64,000 nt of DNA from Clostridiales bacterium (GTDB lineage: Bacteria; Bacillota; Clostridia; Christensenellales; Aristaeellaceae), in contig SVGU01000004.1 of assembly GCA_015056155.1 (NCBI GenBank), positions 1 through 64,000 of the forward strand. Direction: 5' to 3'. Shown piece after piece: positions 28,915 through 38,328 of this stretch. How positions within the stretch are numbered: the first letter of the stretch is position 1; the number at the start of each line of letters is the position of its first letter. The notes under the pieces were generated by a model, which was not told the DNA's origin, did not search any database, and worked only from the letters and a program-made list of their open reading frames with translations. The translations under genes were made by a program, and so were the position numbers.

Positions 28915-29715
28915 TCACAGCTGAACGGTCTGCCCGGCGGGGATGCAGACAGGTGCGCCGTCGTTGACGCGGATCCAGCAGTCGTGGGCGCTGGGATTGT
29001 GGACGAAGCTGTTGTCTGCGGCGAAGTTCAGGCGGCGGAAGTCGTCCATCGCGTCCATGAACTCGATGTTCGTGCAGTACCAGATGTCGTCCCGGTTGCC
29101 CACCAGCTTGCAGAAGTTCTCGATGACCTCCCAGTTGTTCTTGTCGTCGAACTCGTAGCTGTGGCCCCAGACGTACATCAGGTACAGGTACTGCTGCTTG
29201 AACAGGCCCACGAACTGCTCGCCCAGCTCCTGCAGGCGGGTGTTGTGGTGGCAGGTCGCCTGCCAGCGGTAGGGGTTCTCCGGCAGGCCGAAGTGCCCGG
29301 AGGAGCCGACCACGCGGCTGTAGCGGATGCCGCACATGGGCAGCAGCGCCTCGATCTCCTTGCTCAGCGAGCCGTTGGGGTAGCTCAGACCGCGCACGGG
29401 ATAGCCCGTCACCTTTTCCAGCGCCATCCGGTCCTCCAGCACCTCCTGCGCCACCTCGGGCAGGGGACAGCGGGCGATGGTCGGGTGGGTGACGGTGTGG
29501 CAGGCGACCTCGTGGCCCTTGTACAGCTCGCGGATCTCCTCGGGCTGGATGCGCTTGGGATCATGGAACAGACCGCTGTTGAGGTGAAAGGTCGCCTTGA
29601 TGCCGTACTGGTTGAACAGGGCGATCAGGCGGCGATCCTGCTCCTTGCCATCGTCATAGGAAAGGGTGAGCGCCTTGTGCTTGCCGCCGGGGAAGCACTG
29701 ATAAACCTTATTCAT
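28915..29715 (-). CDS. polysaccharide deacetylase family protein
   Basis: ALTLSYDDGKEQDRRLIALFNQYGIKATFHLNSG...GHEVACHTVTHPTI. Confidence 0.9.
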   Translation of the reverse strand: MNKVYQCFPGGKHKALTLSYDDGKEQDRRLIALFNQYGIKATFHLNSGLFHDPKRIQPEEIRELYKGHEVACHTVTHPTIARCPLPEVAQEVLEDRMALEKVTGYPVRGLSYPNGSLSKEIEALLPMCGIRYSRVVGSSGHFGLPENPYRWQATCHHNTRLQELGEQFVGLFKQQYLYLMYVWGHSYEFDDKNNWEVIENFCKLVGNRDDIWYCTNIEFMDAMDDFRRLNFAADNSFVHNPSAHDCWIRVNDGAPVCIPAGQTVQL

Positions 29716-29898
29716 ATGAACCTCTCCTGTCTTTCAGGATTTTTCAACAATATTCGCTGCGGAGGTGGCTTTTTCCTGCCGGGCGGGCCGCTGTCTTCAG
29801 GGAAACGGCGGCCAGCGGTGTGTTTTTTCATGATTGCTTGCAAATGCGCAGAGGCTTTGGTATAATGAAGGAAATTCTGGAATATGAGGTGTATCGTT

Positions 29899-30564
29899 AT
29901 GCCGACAATCTGGGTGATCGGAGACTCGACCGTTGAAGATAACAAGCCGCCTTTTCGCGGATGGGGCTGGGCGATGCCGGAGTACGCCGCGCCGGGCGTG
30001 ACGGTGCGCAACCACGGCCTGTCCGGACGCAGCACGCGCTCCTTCGTCAATGAGGGGCTCTTCCAGCCCGTGCTGGACGGGATGCAGCCCGGCGACCTGC
30101 TGCTGATCCAGTTCGGCCACAATGACGAGAAGGACGCTCCGGAGCTGCACACGGATCCCGACGGCAGCTACTGCGAGTTCCTGTCCATGTACATCGCCGA
30201 GGCGCAGGCCCGCGGCACGCTGCCCGTGCTGGTCACGCCGGTGAGCCGCCGGTTCTTCATCCCGGGCGGCGAGATGCTCTATACCCACGGCGAATACCCG
30301 GCGGCGATGCGCCGACTGGCGGCGGAGAAGCAGGTGCCGTTGGTGGACCTGAAGCTGCTGAGCCGGAATCTGTATCTGTCCCTGGGGGAGGAGAAGACGG
30401 CGGAGCTGTTCGTGCGCCTTGCGCCGGGGGAGAACCCCGACTTCCCCAACGGACACGACGACAAGACCCACTTCAACGCCGAGGGTGCGCGGATCATCTG
30501 CGGCCTGGTGGCGAAGTCGCTGCGGGAGGACGAGCGCACCCGCGCGTGGGTGAAGGCGGAATAA
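29899..30564 (+). CDS. SGNH/GDSL rhamnogalacturonan acetylesterase-like (CE12-type)
   Basis: IWVIGDSTVEDNKPPFRGWGWAMPEY, NHGLSGRSTRSFVNEG, LIQFGHNDEKD, DDKTHFNAEGA. Confidence 0.9.
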   Translation: MPTIWVIGDSTVEDNKPPFRGWGWAMPEYAAPGVTVRNHGLSGRSTRSFVNEGLFQPVLDGMQPGDLLLIQFGHNDEKDAPELHTDPDGSYCEFLSMYIAEAQARGTLPVLVTPVSRRFFIPGGEMLYTHGEYPAAMRRLAAEKQVPLVDLKLLSRNLYLSLGEEKTAELFVRLAPGENPDFPNGHDDKTHFNAEGARIICGLVAKSLREDERTRAWVKAE

Positions 30565-30598
30565 AGGCCGTCCCGCGGAACATGCGAACTGCATACGA

Positions 30599-30630
30599 AA
30601 AAGACCGGAGAGCGCTTCTCCGGTCTTTCT
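30599..30630. terminator. bidirectional terminator hairpin between convergent genes
   Basis: AAAGACCGGAGA-gcgc-TTCTCCGGTCTTT. Confidence 0.8.
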
Positions 30631-30658
30631 TGTGTCTGCGTTGTGGATAAAGTGCAGC

Positions 30659-31717
30659 TTACAGCGCGCCGTCCACCGCGCGGGAGCCGGCCTCCAGCAC
30701 CTTGGCCAGGAAGGCCAGCGCCAGACCCTGGCCCCAGCCCTGCGTCCAGCGGCGCGGGATGTTGCGGTAGCCGTCGCGGTCCTTCATGACGGCGGTGCCG
30801 CCGGAGACGTTCAGGACACGGCCTTCGGGGCTGATGTTGGCGAGGATGCCCTCGACGGACTTGTTGATGTACTTCAGGTGCAGGGGATTGCCCTTGGACA
30901 CCATGGCCGCCGCGATGGCACAGGAGGCGGAGACCTCCTCGTAGCTCTCCTCGTCATCGAGGATGGTGCGCCACAGGCCGTTTTCGGTCTGCAGGTGCTT
31001 GAGCGCCGCCAGATGCTCGGCCAGGGAACCCGCCACGTCCATGTACTTGGGGTAGAGGTAGCACTGGGGCAGGACGCGGCCGACCTGCGACATGGTGTAG
31101 GCAGCCCAGGAATTCGCGCGGCCCCAGTAGAAGCCGGACATGTGGTCCTTGTTGATGTTGTTGTAGCCGTGGTACCACAGGCCGGTCGATTTGTCCTGCA
31201 GGTACTCGATGTGCCAGTAGTACTGGTTGAGCGCATCGTCCACCAGCTTCTCGTCGCCGAACATCACGCCCGCGCGCAGCATGAAGTACGCGCCCATCAT
31301 CAGCGTATCCGCCCATGCCTGCTCGGGGAAGTCGTTGTTGGCGGACACGGTGTGCTGCAGCACGCTGTCGCCGAAGCGCTCGGCCTTGTTGCACAGGTAG
31401 TCCAGCTTGGACAGGATGATCTCCTTGTACTTCTCGTCCCCGTACTTCTCGTACAGGCTCAGCAGGCAGTGGCCCATGGAGCAGGTGTTGACCGTCCAGA
31501 TGGGCAGACCCAGCCCGATGTACTCGTCCACGCGGTCCTTGACCATCAGGATGTACTTGTCATCGCCCGTCACGCGGGACATCTCGCACATGCCGTAGTA
31601 TGCCACGCCGCAGGGCCAGTCCCACATCATATCCATGTTCATGGTCTGCTTCGCCACAGCGTCGGCAGCCGCCAGCACGCGCTCGCGGTCAAAAACGATC
31701 CCAGCCATGTTGTTCAT
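30659..31717 (-). CDS. GH88/GH105 unsaturated rhamnogalacturonyl hydrolase
   Basis: DWPCGVAYYGMCEMS, WADTLMMGAYFMLRAG, GFYWGRANSWAAY, YEEVSASCAIAAAM. Confidence 0.9.
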   Translation of the reverse strand: MNNMAGIVFDRERVLAAADAVAKQTMNMDMMWDWPCGVAYYGMCEMSRVTGDDKYILMVKDRVDEYIGLGLPIWTVNTCSMGHCLLSLYEKYGDEKYKEIILSKLDYLCNKAERFGDSVLQHTVSANNDFPEQAWADTLMMGAYFMLRAGVMFGDEKLVDDALNQYYWHIEYLQDKSTGLWYHGYNNINKDHMSGFYWGRANSWAAYTMSQVGRVLPQCYLYPKYMDVAGSLAEHLAALKHLQTENGLWRTILDDEESYEEVSASCAIAAAMVSKGNPLHLKYINKSVEGILANISPEGRVLNVSGGTAVMKDRDGYRNIPRRWTQGWGQGLALAFLAKVLEAGSRAVDGAL

Positions 31718-31834
31718 TCCTCCTGAATCAGAAAGTATAACAGGTTGTTTCAAAGCTCCGCTGCGCCCATCATATCACACCTGGACGCGGTTGGGAATAG
31801 CATATCTGGTTTTTCCATCCATGCCGGAAGAGAA

Positions 31835-31858
31835 ACCGGGACCCTTTCGGGTCCCGGC
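31835..31858 (-). terminator. terminator downstream of the ABC transporter operon
   Basis: CCGGGACCC-tttc-GGGTCCCGG. Confidence 0.6.
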
Positions 31859-31876
31859 AGGGTGTGTCAACTGGGA

Positions 31877-33520
31877 TTACTGGGCGGGACGGGCGGGCAG
31901 CTTGGTGGTGCTGCCGGCTTCGTACGCTTCCAGACGCTCGTCGATGATCTCCTGATAACCAGCGTCCAGGAACTCCTGGGACAGCTGCGCGTACAGGGCG
32001 TCGAACTCGGCGGGATCGCACTTGACCAGCTTGGCGTAGGCTTCCTGATACAGGGCCAGCAGGGTGGCGCTGTACTCGGACTCGGACTCGATGGCCACGG
32101 CGAAGATGGGATCGGAGTAGGCATTGCCCTTGTCAGCGATCGCCTTCAGCGCGTAGTAGTTGTCCAGGATCGCCTGGTAGAAGTCCTGGGGCAGGCCCTG
32201 GGGCGTGATGGCCTTGATGGAATCCTCGATGGTGCCCACGACCTTGGAGGCGTGCACCAGACAGGTCATGTCGATGTTCATGTTGTGGTTCAGCATCTCG
32301 GTGCCCATGTAGGCGCCGTCGACGACGGGCAGGCCGTCCTCGCCCAGCACGTAGGTCACGTTCTCAACGCCGTTCTCCAGAACGAACAGGTTCTCGGGCT
32401 GGATCATCCACTCCATCAGCATCCAGGCAGCCTTCAGCTGATCCTCGGTGGCGAAGGAAGAGAAGCCGACGATCATGCCGAAGGGGTTGTCGGCACGCAT
32501 CTGGGCGTCAGGGACGACGCCGGGCTCAACGCCCGCGTAGTTGCTGGCAACAGCCAGCTCGGCGCCGGGGTTGTTGGCGTAGAAGGCCTTCAGCCAGTCC
32601 ACGTTCGCGGCCATGTAGCCGCCGTACTGGTAGGTCTTGCCGTTGATGAAGTCGGTCTGCAGCTGGTCGACAGCAGCGCCGGAGGTGCTCATTTCCAGAT
32701 CGAACTCAGAGGAATACCAGCCCATGTGGTACTCGTCGTTCAGGCGCTTGAGCAGCTTGCGGGTGGGTTCCCAGGACAGGCTGGGGGTGCCCAGAGAGGA
32801 GTGCATGACCCACTCGGCTTCGTTGACGGGGATGTCACGGTAGCCGAAGTTCTGCACGTACGCGGCGGTGGGGATGCCCAGGCCCAGAGGCGCCTGGTCG
32901 GTCAGGCCCGCAGCGATGATCTTGTTGATGGCGTCCTTGTGCTCCTCGTAGGAGGCGGGCACATGGTCGTAGCCCACAGCACGCAGCCAGTCCATACGGA
33001 CGAAGGTGATGTAGGTGTAGGTGGTGTTGTAGTAGGGACGCTCGGACAGGACGAAGTAGGTCTCACCGTTGATATCGGTGTAGCCCAGCTGGTTGTTCTC
33101 CACCATCTTGCCGTAGTAGGTGGGAGCCACAGCCGCGAACTTCTCCAGGTCGATGACCTGCATCGCGCCGTCGTTGGCCCACTGAGCAACCTTGGGATAG
33201 TCATACTCCATCATGATGGTGGGAGTCTGCTTGCCGGTGATCAGCAGGTTGTACTTGGTCATGACGTCGCCGCGGGGGATGGCCACGTAGTCAACGTCGA
33301 TGTTCCACTTGTCGCCAAATTCCTTCTGGATGTACTGGGTCCAGTAGTTGTCGTCAACCGCGGGGTAGCCGACCTTGGAGCGGTCGTAGACGGGAACGGT
33401 GATGCGGACGGTCTCCTCAAAGGGGGTCCAGGCGGCCATGCCGGTTGCTTCGGCCATCGCCATGGGTGCCAGGCTGAGCACGAGGACCAGCGCCAGCAGC
33501 AGGGAAACGATGCGCTTCAT
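31877..33520 (-). CDS. extracellular solute-binding protein (carbohydrate ABC importer)
   Basis: Signal peptide; large SBP-like protein upstream of two LplBC-type permeases. Confidence 0.85.
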   Translation of the reverse strand: MKRIVSLLLALVLVLSLAPMAMAEATGMAAWTPFEETVRITVPVYDRSKVGYPAVDDNYWTQYIQKEFGDKWNIDVDYVAIPRGDVMTKYNLLITGKQTPTIMMEYDYPKVAQWANDGAMQVIDLEKFAAVAPTYYGKMVENNQLGYTDINGETYFVLSERPYYNTTYTYITFVRMDWLRAVGYDHVPASYEEHKDAINKIIAAGLTDQAPLGLGIPTAAYVQNFGYRDIPVNEAEWVMHSSLGTPSLSWEPTRKLLKRLNDEYHMGWYSSEFDLEMSTSGAAVDQLQTDFINGKTYQYGGYMAANVDWLKAFYANNPGAELAVASNYAGVEPGVVPDAQMRADNPFGMIVGFSSFATEDQLKAAWMLMEWMIQPENLFVLENGVENVTYVLGEDGLPVVDGAYMGTEMLNHNMNIDMTCLVHASKVVGTIEDSIKAITPQGLPQDFYQAILDNYYALKAIADKGNAYSDPIFAVAIESESEYSATLLALYQEAYAKLVKCDPAEFDALYAQLSQEFLDAGYQEIIDERLEAYEAGSTTKLPARPAQ

Positions 33521-33634
33521 AGGGGTTCCTCCTTTAAAAATGTATGATCATGACGGATTGCCCTCCGCCACAAATCCGGAACAGGAAAAACGGTTATACC
33601 CTCACATGAACAGAACAGTAGATATGCCCCGGCC

Positions 33635-33720
33635 ACAGCGTCGCGCCGCACCCTCCGTGCGGCGTGACTCCCGCAAGAAATCCAACGCCGCGCGGGAGCG
33701 CCAAAGCGGGGCGAAGCCCC
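33635..33720. repeat. GC-rich intergenic repeat related to 27700-27867
   Basis: GCACCCTCCGTGCGGCGTGACTCCCGCAAG...GCGCCAAAGCGGGGCGAAGCCCC. Confidence 0.55.
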
Positions 33721-34647
33721 TCACCCCTTGACGGCGCCGATCATGGTGCCCTGGACGAAGTATTTCTGGACGAAGGGGTAGACCATGATGATGGGGAGGG
33801 TCGCGAACATGATCGTGGCGGCCTGCAGCACCTCAGGGGTGGACTGCTGCGCCGCGCCCTCGGACAGGGAGATCGCGTCGCTGCCGGAGTTGAGGACCAT
33901 GTTGGACAGCAGGTACTGCAGGGGCTGCAGCGCCTTGGTGGTGATGTAGTACTGCGCGTCGGCGTAGGCGTTCCAGCGGCCGACCGCGTAGAACAGGGAC
34001 AGGGTCGCGATGATGGGCTTGGACAGGGGCAGCACGATGCGGCAGAGGATCTGGAAGTGGCTCGCGCCGTCCAGGAACGCCGCCTCGTACAGGCTTTCCG
34101 GGATCGTCGAGGACAGGAAGGAACGCATGATCAGCATGTTGTACGGTGCGAAGCACAGCGGCAGCACCAGCACCCACATCGTGTCGTGCAGGCCCAGACT
34201 CATGTACAGCAGGTACTCCGGGATCAGACCGGCGCTGAAGTACATGGTGAACATGATGATGAAGGCGAAGAAGCTGCGGCCCTTGAGGCTGCGGATGGAC
34301 AGCGGGTAGGCTGCGAGGGTGGTGATGACCATGCCGATGACGGTGAACAGCAGCGTCACGAGTACGGTATAGCCCATGGAATAGGTCAGCTGGCCATCCT
34401 TGAAGATCGCAGCATAGGCGTCCAGATTGAAATCCTTGGGGAAGAGGTAGACGCTCTTGGACAGCACGGCGTTGTTGGAGGAAACGCTCTTGGCCGCCAC
34501 ATGAATGAAGGGCAGGATACAGGTCAGGGACAGGAGCAGGATGATGAAGGCGATGACGAAATCGCTCACGCGGACACGCTTGACGCCCTTCCAGATGTTC
34601 TGTTTGGGTTCCTGCGGGATGCCGATTTGCTTGACGACGGTAGACAT
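33721..34647 (-). CDS. carbohydrate ABC transporter permease (LplC-like)
   Basis: Multiple TM segments; EAAFLDGASHFQILCRIVLPLSKPIIATLSLFYAVGRWNAY. Confidence 0.93.
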   Translation of the reverse strand: MSTVVKQIGIPQEPKQNIWKGVKRVRVSDFVIAFIILLLSLTCILPFIHVAAKSVSSNNAVLSKSVYLFPKDFNLDAYAAIFKDGQLTYSMGYTVLVTLLFTVIGMVITTLAAYPLSIRSLKGRSFFAFIIMFTMYFSAGLIPEYLLYMSLGLHDTMWVLVLPLCFAPYNMLIMRSFLSSTIPESLYEAAFLDGASHFQILCRIVLPLSKPIIATLSLFYAVGRWNAYADAQYYITTKALQPLQYLLSNMVLNSGSDAISLSEGAAQQSTPEVLQAATIMFATLPIIMVYPFVQKYFVQGTMIGAVKG

Positions 34648-34664
34648 GATGCGCTCCTCCTTCC

Positions 34665-35615
34665 TTACAGCAGTCCGTCTTCGCCCAGGCGCTTGGACAC
34701 CCAGTCGGAGGCCAGCACCAGCAGCAGGCCCACCAGCGACTGGAACAGGCCCACGGCCGTCGCGCGGCTGAAGTTGTTGCCGGCAAGGCCCTTGCGGTAG
34801 ATGTAGACCGCAAGCTGGTACTGGTACTCGCGCACCTGCACGTTGTCAAAGGCGTTCAGACGTTCGAAGTTGGAGCCCATCACGCGGCCCAGGTTCATGA
34901 TCAGCAGCGTCACGATTGTGCCGCGGATGCAGGGCAGGGTGACGTTCCAGATCTTGCGCAGGCGGCCGGCGCCGTCGATGGTCGCGGCCTCGTAGAGCTC
35001 CGCGTCGATGCCGGTGATGGCGGCGAGGTAGATGATCGAGCCCCAGCCCATGTTCTGCCAGACGCCCAGCAGCAGGTATGTGAAGGCCCAGTGCGTTTTC
35101 TCTGACAGGAAGGGAATGCCCTGATCGATCCAGCCCCACTCCTTGAGCAGGATGTTGATCAGGCCGCTTTCGGGCTTGAAGAGGTTCAGCGCCACGGAGG
35201 CGATGATGACCCAGGACAGGAAGTGGGGCAGGTACAGGATGGTCTGGGACACGCGCTTGAACCTGTTGAACCGAAGCTCGTTGAGCATCAGCGCCAGAAT
35301 GATCGGCACCGGCATGCCCACCAGGAGGTCTGCGAAGTTGAACACCAGCGAGTTGCGCAGCGCGCGGTGGAAATCCTTGTCGCGGAACACCTTCTCGAAG
35401 GTCTGCCAGCCGACCCACTTGCTGCCCTCAAAGCCCTTGGCGGGCTTGAAGTCCATAAAGGCGATCCGCAGGCCGGGATACGCGGCATATTTGAAGATGA
35501 TCACGAAGGCGACCGGCACCAGCAGCATCAGGTACAGCTGCCAGTTGTTGCGCAGATATGCACCAAACGGGTGCTTCCTGCGCCTCGGGATCTCCACATA
35601 ATTGTTGGACATCAT
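34665..35615 (-). CDS. carbohydrate ABC transporter permease (LplB-like)
   Basis: NNWQLYLMLLVPVAFVIIFKYAAYPGLRIAFMDF; EAATIDGAGRLRKIWNVTLPCIRGTIVTLLIMNLG. Confidence 0.93.
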   Translation of the reverse strand: MMSNNYVEIPRRRKHPFGAYLRNNWQLYLMLLVPVAFVIIFKYAAYPGLRIAFMDFKPAKGFEGSKWVGWQTFEKVFRDKDFHRALRNSLVFNFADLLVGMPVPIILALMLNELRFNRFKRVSQTILYLPHFLSWVIIASVALNLFKPESGLINILLKEWGWIDQGIPFLSEKTHWAFTYLLLGVWQNMGWGSIIYLAAITGIDAELYEAATIDGAGRLRKIWNVTLPCIRGTIVTLLIMNLGRVMGSNFERLNAFDNVQVREYQYQLAVYIYRKGLAGNNFSRATAVGLFQSLVGLLLVLASDWVSKRLGEDGLL

Positions 35616-35831
35616 CTATCCCTCCTGTGATCATATGCATCTGACGATTTGCTCAGTCCATTTATTGATTTTATTATATAGCAAATATTTGCCTTGTGGC
35701 GACCGCAAAGCAACCTTACAATGCCCATATTCGACCATATATTTTGAATTTTCGCTTCCATTTCGTGCGAAATTATGCTATACTGGTCGCGATGCGAACA
35801 AAAGACACATGGATGGCGGGAGGAAATAAGC

Positions 35832-36767
35832 GTGGCACGGACAAAAAGAGACGTTGTGGAATACCGGATCTATGATCTGCCGGTGGAGCTGCCGATCCTC
35901 TGCCTGTGGGGCGACAGCTGGCGGATCTCCGATGTTCCCAGCGACAGGCTGCACTTCCACAATTGCCTGGAGATCGGCTTTTGCCATACGGCCAGCGGAT
36001 TTCTGCGCTTCGAGGATGAGACGGTGCCCTTTTCCGCCGGCGATGTGTTCATGATCCCCCGGCATGTACCGCACACGACCTGCTCTGCCCGGGGACACCG
36101 GAGCCAGTGGTCGTACCTGTTCCTGGACCTGGATCAGCTCGCTGCCATCGCGCGGATTTCCGCCAGCCGCCAGAACTGCGCCGGGTGGATCAGCAAGTAC
36201 TACAGGCTGACCAGCCAGAGCGATCCCCGGCTGCACTTCCTGCTCACCTGTCTGCTGGAGGAGGCAAAGAAAACGGCGGAGGACAACGAGCTGCTGCTGC
36301 GGAGCTATGCGCTGACGGCGGCGACGGAACTGCTGCTGCGCCGGAGCGAAAACCCTCAAACGGTCTCCCAGCCGGGCAATGCGTTCCCGCTCAAGCCGGC
36401 GCTGGAGTACATCCACGATCACTACATGGAGCCCTGCGACACCGAGACGCTGGCGAGCCTGTGCCACCTGTCGCCGACGCATTTCCGCCGGCTGTTCCTG
36501 TCCTGCATGGACGCCACGCCCCTGCAGTTCGTCATCTCGACCCGCATCTATCAGGCATGCCTCCTCCTGGCCAACACCAACGATCCGGTGCTGTCCATCG
36601 CGCAGGCGGTCGGCATGCCCTCGGCGTCCAGCTTCAACCGCAATTTCCAGCAGGCCGTGGGCATGAGCCCCCGGCAGTACCGCGCCAACAGCGACCGCTT
36701 CCGTGGAACCAACGGCAGGCGCGAGCAGGTGCTGCCGTTCAAGGGCTGGCTGCTGCCGGACAAATGA
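35832..36767 (+). CDS. AraC-family transcriptional regulator (GTG start)
   Basis: HFHNCLEIGFCHTASGFLRFEDETVPFSAGDVFMIPRHVPH; LASLCHLSPTHFRRLFLSCMDATPLQFVISTRIYQACLLL. Confidence 0.9.
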   Translation: MARTKRDVVEYRIYDLPVELPILCLWGDSWRISDVPSDRLHFHNCLEIGFCHTASGFLRFEDETVPFSAGDVFMIPRHVPHTTCSARGHRSQWSYLFLDLDQLAAIARISASRQNCAGWISKYYRLTSQSDPRLHFLLTCLLEEAKKTAEDNELLLRSYALTAATELLLRRSENPQTVSQPGNAFPLKPALEYIHDHYMEPCDTETLASLCHLSPTHFRRLFLSCMDATPLQFVISTRIYQACLLLANTNDPVLSIAQAVGMPSASSFNRNFQQAVGMSPRQYRANSDRFRGTNGRREQVLPFKGWLLPDK

Positions 36768-36863
36768 CGCGGATATCTTCATAACGCATGCGCTGACCCC
36801 CGCAAAGGCTGGGGGTCGGCTTTCTTTCTGCCTGAAGGCGCGCGGGGCAGCGGAATTACATGA

Positions 36864-36892
36864 TTGCAACATCGGGCTTCCTATGATATAAT
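36864..36892 (+). promoter_or_regulatory. sigma-A-like promoter upstream of folC
   Basis: TTGCAA - 17 nt - TATAAT. Confidence 0.75.
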
Positions 36893-36899
36893 ACATTGG

Positions 36900-37019
36900 T
36901 TAATGTAAAATGGGGGAGTGCGCGGGAGCGTGGCGCCGGGTGCGCGGAAATATCCGCAGCCGGGCCGGCGCACCGGGGGATGCAGCGCTTCTGCACCCGC
37001 CATTGAGGAGGGATCTGTG
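36900..37019 (+). other. structured 5' leader of folC
   Basis: GGTGCGC...GCGCACC enclosing GCGGAaataTCCGC, then TGCAGcgcttCTGCA. Confidence 0.5.
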
Positions 37020-38312
37020 ATGCTCAACGCACAGCAGGTGATCGACGCGATCCACGGCAGCTACCAGACCGGCAGCAAGAACGGCCACCGCAATGTGCTG
37101 GCGCTGCTGGATGCGATGGGGGTGGACCTGTCCCGGGCGGACGGCCCGAAGGTCATCCATGTCGCCGGGACCAACGGCAAGGGCAGCACCTGCGCGATGC
37201 TGGCCGGGATCCTCATGGCTGCTGGCTATCGCGTCGGGCTGTACACGTCGCCCTTCCTGCAGCATTATCAGGAGCGCATCCGCCTGGACGGCGTTCCGCT
37301 GACGGACGAATTGATGGTCCGGTACGGCAATCCGCTGGTCACGGCGGCGAAGCAGCTGGAAGCGCAGGGGGATTTCGTCACCCCCTTCGAGATGGGAACA
37401 GCGCTGGCGCTGGCGGCCTTCTGGGGCGAAAACTGCGATTATGCGGTCGTCGAGGTCGGCATGGGCGGCAGGCTCGACCCGACCAACATCGTCCGGCCGG
37501 TCGTCTGCGCCATCACGGCCATCGGGCTGGATCACATGGGCTTCCTCGGCAATACGCTGGAGGAGATCGCCGGCGAAAAGGCGGGCATCATCAAGCCCGG
37601 CGTGCCGGTGGTCTGCTATCCGGCGGAGGAGGGCGTGCGCAGCGTATTCGCCGCGCGGGCGGCGGAGGTCTCCGCGCCGCTGGTCCAGCTGGACGAGAGC
37701 TGCATCCTGGACGCGCAGGGCGATGCCCACGGCTCCCTCGTGTCCTATCAGCTGCGGCAGGCGTGGCCGGACATGCGCATCGACCTGCCCGGACAGTACC
37801 AGCAGCGCAACGCCATGACGGTGCTGGCGCTGGTGGAGACGCTGCGCCGGCAGGGCGCGGACATTCCGGAGGAGGCGGTCCGGCGCGGCCTTTCGGAGGC
37901 GGTCTGGCCGGCCCGGCTGGAATGGGCGGGTAATGTGCTGATCGACGGGGCGCACAACCCGCAGGGTGTGGACGCGCTGGGACAATATGTGGATAAGTAT
38001 TTGCCGGATGCGCAGCGGGTGCTGCTGACGGGCGTGCTGAGCGACAAGCTGCAGCCGGAGATGCTCTCGCAGATGATCCACATCGCGCGCCGGATCGTGA
38101 CGGTGACGCCGGATACGCCCCGGGCGATGCCTGCGGCGGAGTATGCAGGGCGGCTGAATGCCCTTGGGGCGGAGGCCACGGCGGCGTCTTCGCTGGGCGA
38201 GGGACTTGCCCTGGCGCGGCGGCTGGCCGGGACGGACGGCGTGGTGATCGCAGCGGGCTCGCTGTATTTCGCGGGCGGATTACGCACAGAAATGGGACTT
38301 GCATGGAAATAA
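37020..38312 (+). CDS. folC: folylpolyglutamate synthase/dihydrofolate synthase
   Basis: KVIHVAGTNGKGSTCAMLAGIL...GLYTSPFLQHYQERI...VEVGMGGRLDPTN...IDGAHNPQG. Confidence 0.95.
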   Translation: MLNAQQVIDAIHGSYQTGSKNGHRNVLALLDAMGVDLSRADGPKVIHVAGTNGKGSTCAMLAGILMAAGYRVGLYTSPFLQHYQERIRLDGVPLTDELMVRYGNPLVTAAKQLEAQGDFVTPFEMGTALALAAFWGENCDYAVVEVGMGGRLDPTNIVRPVVCAITAIGLDHMGFLGNTLEEIAGEKAGIIKPGVPVVCYPAEEGVRSVFAARAAEVSAPLVQLDESCILDAQGDAHGSLVSYQLRQAWPDMRIDLPGQYQQRNAMTVLALVETLRRQGADIPEEAVRRGLSEAVWPARLEWAGNVLIDGAHNPQGVDALGQYVDKYLPDAQRVLLTGVLSDKLQPEMLSQMIHIARRIVTVTPDTPRAMPAAEYAGRLNALGAEATAASSLGEGLALARRLAGTDGVVIAAGSLYFAGGLRTEMGLAWK

Positions 38313-38328
38313 GGAAGGAGGCGCGGAG

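Noticed and set aside
36900-37019. Tetrahydrofolate riboswitch upstream of folC
   Set aside because: Position is suggestive, but I could not match the conserved THF riboswitch strands; left as an unassigned structured leader
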